A stretch of 64,000 nucleotides of DNA from Nitrospira sp. (lineage in GTDB: Bacteria > Nitrospirota > Nitrospiria > Nitrospirales > Nitrospiraceae). The position numbers and the translations under genes were made by a program. The notes under the pieces are model-generated. The model had not been told where the DNA came from. It saw only the letters and a program-made list of their open reading frames with translations, and did not search any database. Shown here in pieces: positions 49,360 to 57,851 of this stretch. The stretch's first letter is position 1; each line of letters starts with the position of its first letter. Location: positions 9,347 to 73,346 of the forward strand of contig JANYBU010000288.1 in the NCBI GenBank assembly GCA_025360665.1, read 5' to 3'.

Positions 49360-50413
49360 GTGTGCCACACCGCCATATCGGGCAGGGGTCGTCGGGTTAG
49401 GCCAGATTGGCAATCTGTTCGATGAGGATCCCAAACGCGAGGAGATCTGGACCCATACGGGAGCCTACTTAGCGTTGCCCAATGTCACCCTAACAGCCGG
49501 AGCCGATTCAGATGAGGATCGTCGTCGCCGATTCCTCTCTCGCAGCGTCACTGCGAGCGCCTACGTGGACTACCGGTCTATGCTGCAAGCCGAGAACCTC
49601 CAGGTTGTGAGCATCTGTGCGCCGACCGCGCTGCATCACGAGATGGTTCTTGCCGGCGTGCGCGCCGGAGTCTGCGCAATCTTCTGCGAAAAGCCGCTGG
49701 CGTCGACGCCGGAACAGGCGGCAGAGATGGTCGAGGCCTGTCAGGCAGCCGGCGTGCTATTGGCTGTCAACCATACGCGGCGTTGGGAGCCTATTTATGT
49801 CCGGGCCAAACAGCTTCTGGCAGAAGGCGCGATCGGTCGCCTTGAAGCGATCGTCGGCTACTATCCGGGGAAAGTCTTCACGATGGGCACACACCTCTTC
49901 GACCTCATGCGGTTCTTCGGGGGGGACGTCCAATGGGTCTGTGGCCAGTCGCCCGATCCTCGGCTGGCGTCAGATGAAGAAGGAAGCCTGTCCGGACAAA
50001 TGCAGTTCCGCTCCGGCGCCACGGGATGCATCGTCGCAGGGTGGGACCGGACCAACCATGTGTTCGAACTGGATCTCTTCGGCAGTGCCGGGCGGTTGCG
50101 TCTCTCCGGAGATGGAGCCGCCATGAACCTCTGTCGATTCGAGGAGAGTCCACGCTACTCCGGTTATCGAGAGCTTGCGTCGGACGACGAGATCGGACGG
50201 TTCAGCCGCGAGGGGCAACCCCCGGTCAGCCGTCTTGTGACTGCGATGCGCGACGTCATCGATTGTATCGGCAGCGGGAAGCAGCCAGCCTGCAGCGGGC
50301 AAGATGGTCTCGCGGCGGTGGACATTGCCTGCGCGCTCTGCGAGTCGGTCAAGCACGGCAACAGTCGAGTGGCGCTGCCTCTCGTGGCATCATTATCGAC
50401 ATGTCAAATCTAA
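49346..50413 (+). CDS. Gfo/Idh/MocA-family oxidoreductase
   Basis: 355 residues from TTG 49346, overlapping the regulator by 14 bases; no ATG or GTG is better placed. The NAD(P)-binding fold starts AGVVGLGQIGNLFDED, the family signature EKP is in CEKPLASTPEQAAEMV, and NHTRRWEP follows where the active-site region is expected. Such enzymes oxidise, reduce or dehydrate sugar carbons and are frequent in sialic-acid-like and capsule pathways. In PtmA/PtmF-type legionaminate clusters related oxidoreductases make modified precursors, so it may tailor the nonulosonic acid or a branch sugar. The exact reaction cannot be read from sequence. Confidence 0.82.
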   Translation: MSPSKCATPPYRAGVVGLGQIGNLFDEDPKREEIWTHTGAYLALPNVTLTAGADSDEDRRRRFLSRSVTASAYVDYRSMLQAENLQVVSICAPTALHHEMVLAGVRAGVCAIFCEKPLASTPEQAAEMVEACQAAGVLLAVNHTRRWEPIYVRAKQLLAEGAIGRLEAIVGYYPGKVFTMGTHLFDLMRFFGGDVQWVCGQSPDPRLASDEEGSLSGQMQFRSGATGCIVAGWDRTNHVFELDLFGSAGRLRLSGDGAAMNLCRFEESPRYSGYRELASDDEIGRFSREGQPPVSRLVTAMRDVIDCIGSGKQPACSGQDGLAAVDIACALCESVKHGNSRVALPLVASLSTCQI

Positions 50414-50432
50414 ACAGAAGGAGGGTAGGCGA

Positions 50433-51746
50433 GTGAAGAGCATAGCCACAGCAAGTAAGTTAGCGCTCCTGGGAGGAAATCCCGTTCGCAGCAAGCCCTT
50501 TCCTCCGTACCCCATCATCGGGGATGAGGAAAAGAAGGCGGTCATGGAGGTCATGGATTCAGGACATATCTCGAGCTTCTCGGCAAGCCGGCCTGGATTC
50601 CTGGGCGGCGAACGGGTCCAAGCGTTTGAGACAGCGTTTGCTGCCTATCATTCGATGGCCTATGGAGTCACTTTCAACTCGGCGACCTCCGGCCTGCATG
50701 CCGCCGTTGCGGCCTGCGGAGTCGGGCCCGGCGATGAAGTCATCGTTCCTCCCTACTCCTTTACGGCAACCGCCACAGCGGTGTTGCACCACAATGCCAT
50801 TCCTGTCTTCGCCGACATCGATCCGGTGACGTTTTGTTTGGATCCCCACTCCTTCGAAGCGGCGATCACGCCACGCACGAAAGCCGTTATCCCCGTGCAT
50901 CTGCTCGGCCATCCGGCCGAGATGGACCAGATCCTCGCCATCGCGCGGCGGCACAAGCTGAAAGTGATCGAGGATTGCGCACAGGCTCCGGGCGCGAAGT
51001 ACAAGGGCCGCCTGGTCGGCACCATGGGAGACTGCGCCGTGTTCAGCTTCCAGGAAAGCAAGAACATGATGACCGGGGAAGGCGGGATGCTGATCATGAA
51101 TGATCCGGACCTGGCCGAACAGTCACGCATGGTGCGGAATCACGGGGAGACCGTCATTGCCGGGGAGGTTCGCAAATACCTGGCGCAGACGATCGGCTGG
51201 AACTACCGGATGACCGAAATCGAGGCCGCCATCGGTTTTGTCCAGTTGAAGAAGCTGGATGCCCAGAACGGCCATCGACGGGAGTTGGCCCGGTATCTGC
51301 TTGATCGGCTTCCGGCTGTGCCGGGACTCCGGTATCCGGTCGAGCAGGAACAGAACCACCATGTCTATCACGTATTCGGCATGACCTACGATGAGCAGCG
51401 GATCGGCATTCCCCGGCAGCGGTTTATTCAGGCGCTCGTGGCCGAGGGCATTCCGGTCGGGTCCGGCTATCCCAGGCCGCTCTACCACAATCCACTCTTT
51501 CAAGAGCGGATGGCCTATGGGAAACAGGGTTGCCCCTTCACCTGCCATCTCTATCAAGGCACCGTGTCCTACGCCAAAGGTCTCTGTCCCGTGGCGGAAG
51601 ACCTCTGTGCCCAATCGGCCCTCTGGACCTTCGTCGTCCGTCCGCCAGCCACGACCGTCGACATGGACGATATCATTCATGCGTTTGAGAAAGTGATCGA
51701 GGCCATTCCCGAACTCAAGGAGCAGAGCCATGAAATTACGGTCTAG
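50433..51746 (+). CDS. DegT/DnrJ/EryC1-type PLP sugar aminotransferase (LegC/PseC-like)
   Basis: 437 residues from GTG 50433 with AAGGAGGG upstream. The fold is clear: ALLGGNPVRSKPFPPYPIIGDEEKKAVMEVMDSG, the SGLHAAVAACGVGPGDEVIVPPYSFTATATAV block, IPVHLLGHPAEMDQILAIARRHKLKVIEDCAQAPGAKYKGRLVGTMGDCAVFSFQESKNMMTGEGGM with the PLP-binding Lys in ESKNM, and NYRMTEIEAAIGFVQLKKLD. It should aminate a keto-sugar nucleotide made by the 4,6-dehydratase at 58689. Length exceeds the usual 380 by some 50 residues. It overlaps the cytidylyltransferase gene by 17 bases. Confidence 0.88.
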   Translation: MKSIATASKLALLGGNPVRSKPFPPYPIIGDEEKKAVMEVMDSGHISSFSASRPGFLGGERVQAFETAFAAYHSMAYGVTFNSATSGLHAAVAACGVGPGDEVIVPPYSFTATATAVLHHNAIPVFADIDPVTFCLDPHSFEAAITPRTKAVIPVHLLGHPAEMDQILAIARRHKLKVIEDCAQAPGAKYKGRLVGTMGDCAVFSFQESKNMMTGEGGMLIMNDPDLAEQSRMVRNHGETVIAGEVRKYLAQTIGWNYRMTEIEAAIGFVQLKKLDAQNGHRRELARYLLDRLPAVPGLRYPVEQEQNHHVYHVFGMTYDEQRIGIPRQRFIQALVAEGIPVGSGYPRPLYHNPLFQERMAYGKQGCPFTCHLYQGTVSYAKGLCPVAEDLCAQSALWTFVVRPPATTVDMDDIIHAFEKVIEAIPELKEQSHEITV

Positions 51747-52455
51747 TGAGTCCCATGGAGTTGTCGGCGTTATTCATGCCCGCGGCGGTTCGAAACGCAT
51801 CCCCTTGAAGAACATCAAGCTGCTCGCCGGGCGGCCGCTGATCTCCTACATGGTGGAGGCGGCGGTAGAGAGCCGGTTGCTGGATCGCGTGATTGTGTCG
51901 ACCGACCATCCAGACATTGCGCAGATTGCTCTCGAGTACGGGGCGGAAGTTCCGTTCATGAGGCCGGCCGACCTGGCGGAAGACATCGCCTCCGAGTTGG
52001 TCACCCAGCATGCCGTCCGGTTCATCGAGGAACAGGGCTATCGGGTATGCATCGCCTTGACGATGCAACCGACGACTCCATTCTGCACGAGCGAGGACAT
52101 CGACGCCTGTATTGCCAAAATGTTGGAGACCGACTTGGACACCGTCTTTACCGCCTGCGAAATACACGAGCGACCGGAATGGATGTATCGCCTCAAAGGT
52201 GCGCTTGCACTCCCCCTCACCGGCACCCTGGTGCAGGGCGATGCCGGAATCAGTCAGAAGCTGCCGAAGCTGTACATTCCGAATGGAGCGGTCTGGGCAA
52301 CAAGACGATCGATCTTGATGGAACAGAATCTCATTACCGGGCCGCACAGCGGGATCGTGATCATGTCACGGGAGCGGTCGGTTGATATCGACGAACCGGT
52401 GGACTTTATCACGGCAGAGGCGATGGCGAATGAACTAATGAAAGTGAGGGCCTAA
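51730..52455 (+). CDS. CMP-nonulosonate (acylneuraminate) cytidylyltransferase
   Basis: 241 residues. The N-terminal nucleotide-binding signature is IHARGGSKRIPLKNIKLLAGRPLISYMVEAAVES, followed by RVIVSTDHPDIAQIALEYGAEVPFMRPADLAED and ALTMQPTTPFCTSEDIDACIAKM (the LQPTSP motif reads MQPTTP). This family (NeuA, LegF/PtmB, PseF) activates nonulosonic acids with CTP for glycosyl transfer. Together with the synthase at 55364 and hydrolysing epimerase at 56658 it points to legionaminate- or sialate-like rather than pseudaminate chemistry, since the pseudaminate pathway uses PseG rather than a hydrolysing 2-epimerase. Confidence 0.9.
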   Translation: MKLRSSESHGVVGVIHARGGSKRIPLKNIKLLAGRPLISYMVEAAVESRLLDRVIVSTDHPDIAQIALEYGAEVPFMRPADLAEDIASELVTQHAVRFIEEQGYRVCIALTMQPTTPFCTSEDIDACIAKMLETDLDTVFTACEIHERPEWMYRLKGALALPLTGTLVQGDAGISQKLPKLYIPNGAVWATRRSILMEQNLITGPHSGIVIMSRERSVDIDEPVDFITAEAMANELMKVRA

Positions 52456-52458
52456 GTC

Positions 52459-52704
52459 ATGGCGAAATTGATCGGCAATTATACCGTCTCGGGACAGCCA
52501 ACAGAGAACGCAAAGCCTGGTCAGCCAGATGCGACCGAGCGTGAGAAGGCCGAAGGCGCGCATCAGGCCACGGTGTCCGAGTTCGAACGCCGCGCGTTGG
52601 GGCGGCTCGGCGGCAGCATCGCCTTCGTTATGAAGGGTAAGAATGTCCTCTGGAGAGGGGAGAAGGCGACAGACTCGAGCAAAGGGACCGGCGATGAAAA
52701 GTAG
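52459..52704 (+). CDS. small hydrophilic protein of unknown function
   Basis: 81 residues, start ATG 52459 three bases after the preceding stop, without a strong ribosome site. It is polar and probably disordered at first (GQPTENAKPGQPDATEREKAEGAHQ), then has a short helix-strand segment (FERRALGRLGGSIAFVMKGKNVLWRG). No family is recognised. It overlaps the next gene's ATG by 11 bases. Its fixed place inside the operon argues that it is real. Confidence 0.5.
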   Translation: MAKLIGNYTVSGQPTENAKPGQPDATEREKAEGAHQATVSEFERRALGRLGGSIAFVMKGKNVLWRGEKATDSSKGTGDEK

Positions 52705-53698
52705 TCTCGACCGATCCTGCTTGGACCTGGTTGCCCAAGCGACCTTTCAGAAAACGGCGGAGATCGGCTTCCAACACGCGAAGCAGAATTTGCCCTATAT
52801 GAAACAAACGGTCCTAGACGTGCCGCGTACCAGTCCTGAGAAAGGCACGTCGGCGATCAGCATGGCGGCGGGACCGAGCCTGCACCGGCGCCAGACCATC
52901 CAGACCATTAAGAATCTCAACTATCGCGGAACCCTGATCGTCGCCGATGGGGCCATGGGCCATTGCCTGCGGAACGGCCTGATTCCCGATTACGTCGTAT
53001 GCGTAGACCCGCACCCGACCTGGATCATCCGTTGGTTCGGGGACCCGGATCTGGCCACGCGGGCGGATGACGATTACTTCCGCCGGCAGGATCTGGATCC
53101 GGCCCTCAATACCAAAGAGCGGGAGCGCAACGACGAATTGATCCGTCTGGTCAACGAGCACGGTCCCAAGATCAAGGTCATCATGGCGACCTGTGTGGCA
53201 CCGAATGTGGTCGCCCGTTGCCGGGACGCCGGCATGTCGCTCTACTGGTGGAACCCGATTTGCGACGACTACGACGTGCCGGACAGCCATACCAGGCGAC
53301 TGTACGACTTGACCGGTATGCCCTGCATGGTGACCGGTGGAAACGGCGGCGCGTCTGCGTGGATTTTTGCCAACGCCGTTCTGCAGAAGTCACCCGTGGC
53401 ATTCGTCGGGATGGATCTCGGATATGCCCCAGGCACGCCGTTGTCGAAGACTCAGTACTACCATGAACTGATCAAGGTCTATCCGGAAGAGCGGCTCAGT
53501 GAGGCCTACATCGAGATCCACAATCCGTACCTCAACGAAACCTGGTACACCGACCCGACCTACTACTGGTACCGGCAATGTTTTCTGGATGTCGTGAAAC
53601 AATCGGGCTGGACCGCCTACAACTGTACGGAAGGCGGTACGTTATTCGGCGAAGGTATCGAGTGGATGGCGCTGGATCACTTCATCAAAGAACAGTAA
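52694..53698 (+). CDS. DUF115/Maf-like protein (putative flagellin glycosyltransferase)
   Basis: 334 residues from ATG 52694. The central part has the DUF115 (6-hydroxymethylpterin pyrophosphokinase MptE-like) pattern: AISMAAGPSLHRRQTIQTIKNLNYRGTLIVADGAMGHCLRNGLIPDYVVCVDPH, VATC-type strand VIMATCVAPNVV, and MVTGGNGGASAWIFANAVLQKSPVAFVGMDLGY. Maf proteins with this domain transfer pseudaminic or legionaminic acid to flagellin in Campylobacter, Aeromonas and others. It lacks the longer N- and C-terminal regions of the Maf protein at 59779, so the two may act on different substrates. Confidence 0.82.
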   Translation: MKSSLDRSCLDLVAQATFQKTAEIGFQHAKQNLPYMKQTVLDVPRTSPEKGTSAISMAAGPSLHRRQTIQTIKNLNYRGTLIVADGAMGHCLRNGLIPDYVVCVDPHPTWIIRWFGDPDLATRADDDYFRRQDLDPALNTKERERNDELIRLVNEHGPKIKVIMATCVAPNVVARCRDAGMSLYWWNPICDDYDVPDSHTRRLYDLTGMPCMVTGGNGGASAWIFANAVLQKSPVAFVGMDLGYAPGTPLSKTQYYHELIKVYPEERLSEAYIEIHNPYLNETWYTDPTYYWYRQCFLDVVKQSGWTAYNCTEGGTLFGEGIEWMALDHFIKEQ

Positions 53699-53752
53699 AG
53701 AAGCAGTCAGCCGCAGCGATGAGCTAAGAGCTGATAGCTCAAGGAGAAGAAG

Positions 53753-55354
53753 ATGGCCAAGGTCTTAATCATCAATCCCGTGATTCGCGCCGAAGACGAT
53801 CCCCGGCATGTGCCGTACGGATTGGCGCTGCTCGCAGCGGTCGCGAATCGGGAGGGGCATGAGATCCAAGTATTTGACGCCAACGGCTGGCGCCCGACCG
53901 ACGAGGAACTGATCGATGCCATTAGCGCGGATAGCTGGGATGTGATTGCCACCGGCGGCATCACGACAGCCTATGGGTACATGAAGAAGAGCGTCCAATT
54001 CGCCAGGCAATACGCGCCCGATGCGCTCATTATGATGGGCGGCGGCGCCTTGACCGCCATGCCGCGCGACATCATGGGCTTCTGCCCCCAGATCGATATC
54101 GGCGGCGTCGGAGAAGGCGTGATTACCTTTCCGGAGGTCTTGAAAAAGATCGACGAAGGCCGGACCCGGACGAGCAATTGGTCCGACGTCCAGGGCATCA
54201 TCTGGCGCAGCGCGCAGGGCGAGATCCAACTCAATGAGGAGCGGCCTCTGCTTCAGGATATCGACAGCTTGCCGTTTCCGATGTACGAACTCTTCCCCCT
54301 TGATATCTATTTCAAGAACTCCTGCATTTTATTGTCGGAAGAAGCCATGCTGGCGAAACGGCGGCTGGACATCAATATGTCTTACGGTTGCTCGCTCATC
54401 TGCCGCTTCTGCTTCCATCTGGGGCTGACTGGCGACATGAAATATACGGATACGGAGCAGGTGAACGGCGGCGACGTAGTGTTCAACAACGATCGCAACA
54501 TCCGCTGGCACAGCCCTGAGTTCGTCGTTCGGCAAGTGAAGTACATGAAGGAACGGTTCAAGGTAGATTTCGTCTCCTTCCTCGACGAGAATCTCATGAC
54601 CATGCACGTGTCGACAAAAAAGAAGTGGCTCTTCGAAATCTCCGATCTGTGGATTAAAGCGGGCCTCCAGCCCAGCTGTGTCCGGGACGGCGTGCCCCAC
54701 GATCCCAAGACCTGCGACGGCGTGCATTGGGGCGGGACCAGCCACGCCACCCTGGCCTATCCGGAAGTGCTGCAAGCCATGCACAAGGCCGGTTGCACCT
54801 ATCTGGATTATGGTCTTGAGTCCTTCTCGGACCGCGTACTCAAGACGATTGGCAAGGGCGCGACGGTGAAGACGAACGAACGCTGTTTGAAGATCACGAT
54901 GGAGGCAGGCATCAGGCCGATCCCCAACCAGATCGTGGGCTTCCCTGACGAGTTTTTCGACAGTCTGTACGACAACATGGCTTTCTGGGAACGGATCGGC
55001 ATCATGGTCAAGCCGTTCTTTGCCACGCCCTATCCTGGTTCCGAGTGGTACTACACCTACAAGGACCAGATTTTGGAGCAATACGGCGGCGATTTGGAGG
55101 CCTTCATCCTCGATGTCGGGGACGCCACGAAGATCACGGCGGTGATCTGCCACAACTTCAATGCGATCGAATTGCTCGGCCTCCGGGAGTTGATGCTCCA
55201 GCACGATGTCAAACGGATCAAGGAATATGAGACGTACTGGCGCTCCATTCATGGCGAACCGCGGTTTGCCAAGGAGGTGTTGGCGGCCAAGGCGAAGGCT
55301 GAGGCAGCCCCGCAGCTGGTGCAACTGGAGCGGAAACTGGTCACGGCCGCTTAG
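53753..55354 (+). CDS. B12-binding-type radical SAM enzyme
   Basis: 533 residues. Residues 1-150 form a cobalamin-binding-type Rossmann domain (VLIINPVIRAEDDPRHVPYGLALLAAVANREGHEIQVFDANG... ALIMMGGGALTAMPRDIMGFCPQIDIGGVGEG), but the DxHxxG cobalt-ligand motif is not seen. The radical SAM core has the cluster motif CxxxCxxC at residues 213, 217 and 220 (YGCSLICRFCFH), then SFLDENLM and LDYGLESFSDRVLKTIGKGAT. Members of this class methylate or rearrange unactivated carbons. It lies inside the sugar operon between the first DUF115 gene and the nonulosonate synthase, so a sugar or protein modification is plausible; the substrate is unknown. Confidence 0.88.
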   Translation: MAKVLIINPVIRAEDDPRHVPYGLALLAAVANREGHEIQVFDANGWRPTDEELIDAISADSWDVIATGGITTAYGYMKKSVQFARQYAPDALIMMGGGALTAMPRDIMGFCPQIDIGGVGEGVITFPEVLKKIDEGRTRTSNWSDVQGIIWRSAQGEIQLNEERPLLQDIDSLPFPMYELFPLDIYFKNSCILLSEEAMLAKRRLDINMSYGCSLICRFCFHLGLTGDMKYTDTEQVNGGDVVFNNDRNIRWHSPEFVVRQVKYMKERFKVDFVSFLDENLMTMHVSTKKKWLFEISDLWIKAGLQPSCVRDGVPHDPKTCDGVHWGGTSHATLAYPEVLQAMHKAGCTYLDYGLESFSDRVLKTIGKGATVKTNERCLKITMEAGIRPIPNQIVGFPDEFFDSLYDNMAFWERIGIMVKPFFATPYPGSEWYYTYKDQILEQYGGDLEAFILDVGDATKITAVICHNFNAIELLGLRELMLQHDVKRIKEYETYWRSIHGEPRFAKEVLAAKAKAEAAPQLVQLERKLVTAA

Positions 55355-55363
55355 GAGGCACAG

Positions 55364-56419
55364 ATGGCATTCTCATGCGGTACAAAATTGCAGAGCATCA
55401 GAATCGGCGGTCGTGAAATCGGCGACGGCCAGCCGCCCTTCGTCATTGCCGAAGTCGGCATCAACCACAATGGGGACGTGAATCTGGCCAAACAGATGGT
55501 GTACGCGGCGAAAGAGGCCGGCGCCCACTGCATCAAGTTCCAGACCCACCTCACCGGCAAGGAGATGGTTCACACGCTGATGACGCCCGGCGCCATCAGC
55601 AAGGAGCCTCTGTGGAACATCATCGAACGGTGCGAACTCACGGCGGCGGAAGAACGGGCGGTGAAACAGCTCTGCGACGAGGTGGGTATCCTCTTCCTCT
55701 CGACCCCCTTTTCACGGGAGGCTGCCGATCAACTTGAGGAGTTGGGGATCCCTGCCTACAAGATAGGGTCCGGAGAGATCACCAATCTCCCGCTCATCGA
55801 ACACGTCGCCAAGAAGGGCCTGCCGATGATTGTCTCAACCGGCATGACCGAGCTGGAAGAAATTGGGGAGACGGTCACGCTCATCGAGCGCTACGACGTA
55901 CCGCTGATTCTGTTGCAATGTACCTCGACCTATCCGACGGCCTACGCGGATGTGAAGTTGGGCGCCATCCAGGTCCTGCGAGAGCAATTCGGTGTGCCGG
56001 TCGGCCTGTCCGATCACTCGATCGGCATCTATACGGCCCTGGGCGCAGTAGCCAAAGGTGCCTGTGTGCTGGAGAAGCATTTCACCACCAGTCGGCAGTT
56101 GCCTGGGCCGGATCAGGGTCTCTCCCTCGAACCGCATGAACTCCGGGAGCTTGTGAAGGGCGCCGACGCCATCTACCAAGCGCTCGGCTCGGAGAAGGCC
56201 ATCCTGGGAAAGGAGCGGCCGGTGTTGGGATTCGCCCGTGCGTCTGTCGTCGTCATTAAACCAGTAGCAGCCGGAGACCGGTTCACGGATGAAAATCTCT
56301 GGGTCAAACGTCCGGCTGACGGCGAGATTCCCGCGCGTGAGTACAAGAAACTGCTCGGACGGGTGGCCAAGGTTCCCATGCAACCGGATCACCAAATCAA
56401 ATGGAGTGAGATAGGGTGA
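55364..56419 (+). CDS. nonulosonic acid synthase (NeuB/LegI/PseI family)
   Basis: 351 residues. The TIM-barrel starts PPFVIAEVGINHNGDVNLAKQMVYAAKEAGAHCIKFQTHLTGKEM, with IPAYKIGSGEITNLPLIEHVAKKGLPMIVSTGM and VGLSDHSIGIYTALGAVAKGACVLEKHFTTSRQLPGPDQGLSLEPHEL, all hallmarks of the NeuB family. The C-terminal SAF (antifreeze-like) domain is present (RASVVVIKPVAAGDRFTDENLWVKRPADGEIPAREYKKLLGRV). It condenses a six-carbon amino sugar with phosphoenolpyruvate to give a nine-carbon acid. Confidence 0.94.
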   Translation: MAFSCGTKLQSIRIGGREIGDGQPPFVIAEVGINHNGDVNLAKQMVYAAKEAGAHCIKFQTHLTGKEMVHTLMTPGAISKEPLWNIIERCELTAAEERAVKQLCDEVGILFLSTPFSREAADQLEELGIPAYKIGSGEITNLPLIEHVAKKGLPMIVSTGMTELEEIGETVTLIERYDVPLILLQCTSTYPTAYADVKLGAIQVLREQFGVPVGLSDHSIGIYTALGAVAKGACVLEKHFTTSRQLPGPDQGLSLEPHELRELVKGADAIYQALGSEKAILGKERPVLGFARASVVVIKPVAAGDRFTDENLWVKRPADGEIPAREYKKLLGRVAKVPMQPDHQIKWSEIG

Positions 56420-56657
56420 TGGGGGCTGATGATCTTCTGTGTTCGCGCAACGAGCGGCCTCAGAAGGGTGGGGGAGCAGCCAGACCATCCTTCTTGCTCG
56501 CAGAACGCGCACGATGAAACGGTGCTCGTCCGATGCGCGCAGGGAAGTCCAGTCTGGCGGCTCCCCTTACGGTAAAGTGGGGAAATCAGAAAGCCCTCGC
56601 CTGACCACCAAGTCGCAAATGTGAGAGTTCGATGAGAGGAAGGGAGAATACCCGAGC
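56420..56657. other. intergenic gap within the glycan operon
   Basis: 238 bases between the synthase and the 2-epimerase genes. A 61-codon frame inside lacks a ribosome site and family features. The sequence has a repeat-like look (short runs such as GGGTGGGGGAGCAGCC) but no perfect long palindrome was found. It may carry an internal promoter, though no clear one is seen. Confidence 0.4.
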
Positions 56658-57851
56658 ATGCGTACCATCGCCATTGTCACCGAACGACGAGCGGATTACA
56701 GCCGGTTCAAGCCGATTCTCGAATTGATCCGGGAGGACCAGGATCTCGACTACAAGCTTATCGTGACCGGCATCTCTCTGATGGCGGAGCACGGACACGA
56801 CATCGACGTGATCAAACGGGACGGATTTTCCATTGAAGCGACCCTGCCGATGTTTCGGGACCAGGCGCCGGATACCGGCGCCGAAATGACCAGGGCCATC
56901 GGACGGATTCTTCCCGGGCTGGTCGATCTCTTCGAGCGTCTCCGTCCCGACCTCATTCTGTCGGGATTCGACATCGGGGCCAATTTCGCGGCGACCGTAG
57001 CCGGCGCCCATATGAACATCCCGGTCGCACATATTCAGGGGGGGGAGGTGACAGGGAGCATCGACGAGTCGCTTCGGCACGCGATGTCGAAATTCGCCCA
57101 CCTACATTTTCCTGCCACGGAAGACGCGGCTCAGCGGTTGATCCGCATGGGGGAACATCCGAAATCCGTGTTCGTCGTCGGCTGCCCCTCGTTGGACGTG
57201 GTGCTACACACGCCGGTCGCTCCCAAGGCCGAGGTGCTGACGGCGCACGGCCTCGATCCTCAGCAGCCCTATGTCGTCATTCTGCAGCATCCGGTGACGA
57301 CGGAAGTCACGAAGGCGGGACAGCAAATCCAAGAGACCTTGGCCGCCGTTCAAGAGATGCGGCTCCAGGGCGTGCTCATCTATCCGAACAACGATGCCGG
57401 CGCGCAACAGATCATTCATCACATCAAGCAGAGCCGCATCACTGTCGTGCGCAGTCTGCCTCCGGAGGGGTTCGTCAATCTCGTGCGGTATGCCGCGGCG
57501 CTCGTTGGGAACTCCAGCAGCGGCATTCATGAAACCGCCAGTCTGGGTGTGCCGACCGTAAACGTCGGCACGAGGCAGCAGGGGCGGGAACGGCCGCTCA
57601 ACGTCCTGGACACGGGCTATGACCGCGACGCCATCAAACAGGCGCTGGACGTGGCCCTCTACGACGAAACATTCAAGGGGAAAGTCGCTGAACGTGTGAA
57701 TCTTTACGGCGATGGACATTCAGCGGAACGCATCGTCAGGATTCTGAAAACCGTATCGCTGGACAACCTCATTCAAAAAAGGTTTTACGATGGCGAACCA
57801 GACCATAGCGCTGATCGGCGGGACCGGATTTATCGGCCGGCATTTGCTTGA
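56658..57851 (+). CDS. hydrolysing UDP/GDP-GlcNAc-type 2-epimerase (NeuC/LegG-like)
   Basis: 397 residues with AGGAAGGGAG before the ATG. The family features are TERRADYSRFKPILELIREDQDLDYKLIVTGI, MSKFAHLHFPATEDAAQRLIRMGEHPKSVFVVGCPSLD, QHPVTTEVTKAGQQIQETL and LVGNSSSGIHETASLGVPTVNVGTRQQGRE. It releases the nucleotide while inverting C2 to give the mannose-type sugar used by the synthase. A homologous end would be expected near DNLIQKRFYD; here the frame runs on for 21 more residues, overlapping the next gene by 62 bases. A 238-base gene-free gap separates it from the synthase gene. Confidence 0.92.
   Translation: MRTIAIVTERRADYSRFKPILELIREDQDLDYKLIVTGISLMAEHGHDIDVIKRDGFSIEATLPMFRDQAPDTGAEMTRAIGRILPGLVDLFERLRPDLILSGFDIGANFAATVAGAHMNIPVAHIQGGEVTGSIDESLRHAMSKFAHLHFPATEDAAQRLIRMGEHPKSVFVVGCPSLDVVLHTPVAPKAEVLTAHGLDPQQPYVVILQHPVTTEVTKAGQQIQETLAAVQEMRLQGVLIYPNNDAGAQQIIHHIKQSRITVVRSLPPEGFVNLVRYAAALVGNSSSGIHETASLGVPTVNVGTRQQGRERPLNVLDTGYDRDAIKQALDVALYDETFKGKVAERVNLYGDGHSAERIVRILKTVSLDNLIQKRFYDGEPDHSADRRDRIYRPAFA

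Noticed and set aside
56439..56624. 61-codon ORF between synthase and 2-epimerase genes
   Set aside because: No ribosome site, basic odd composition and no family; treated as gene-free DNA.
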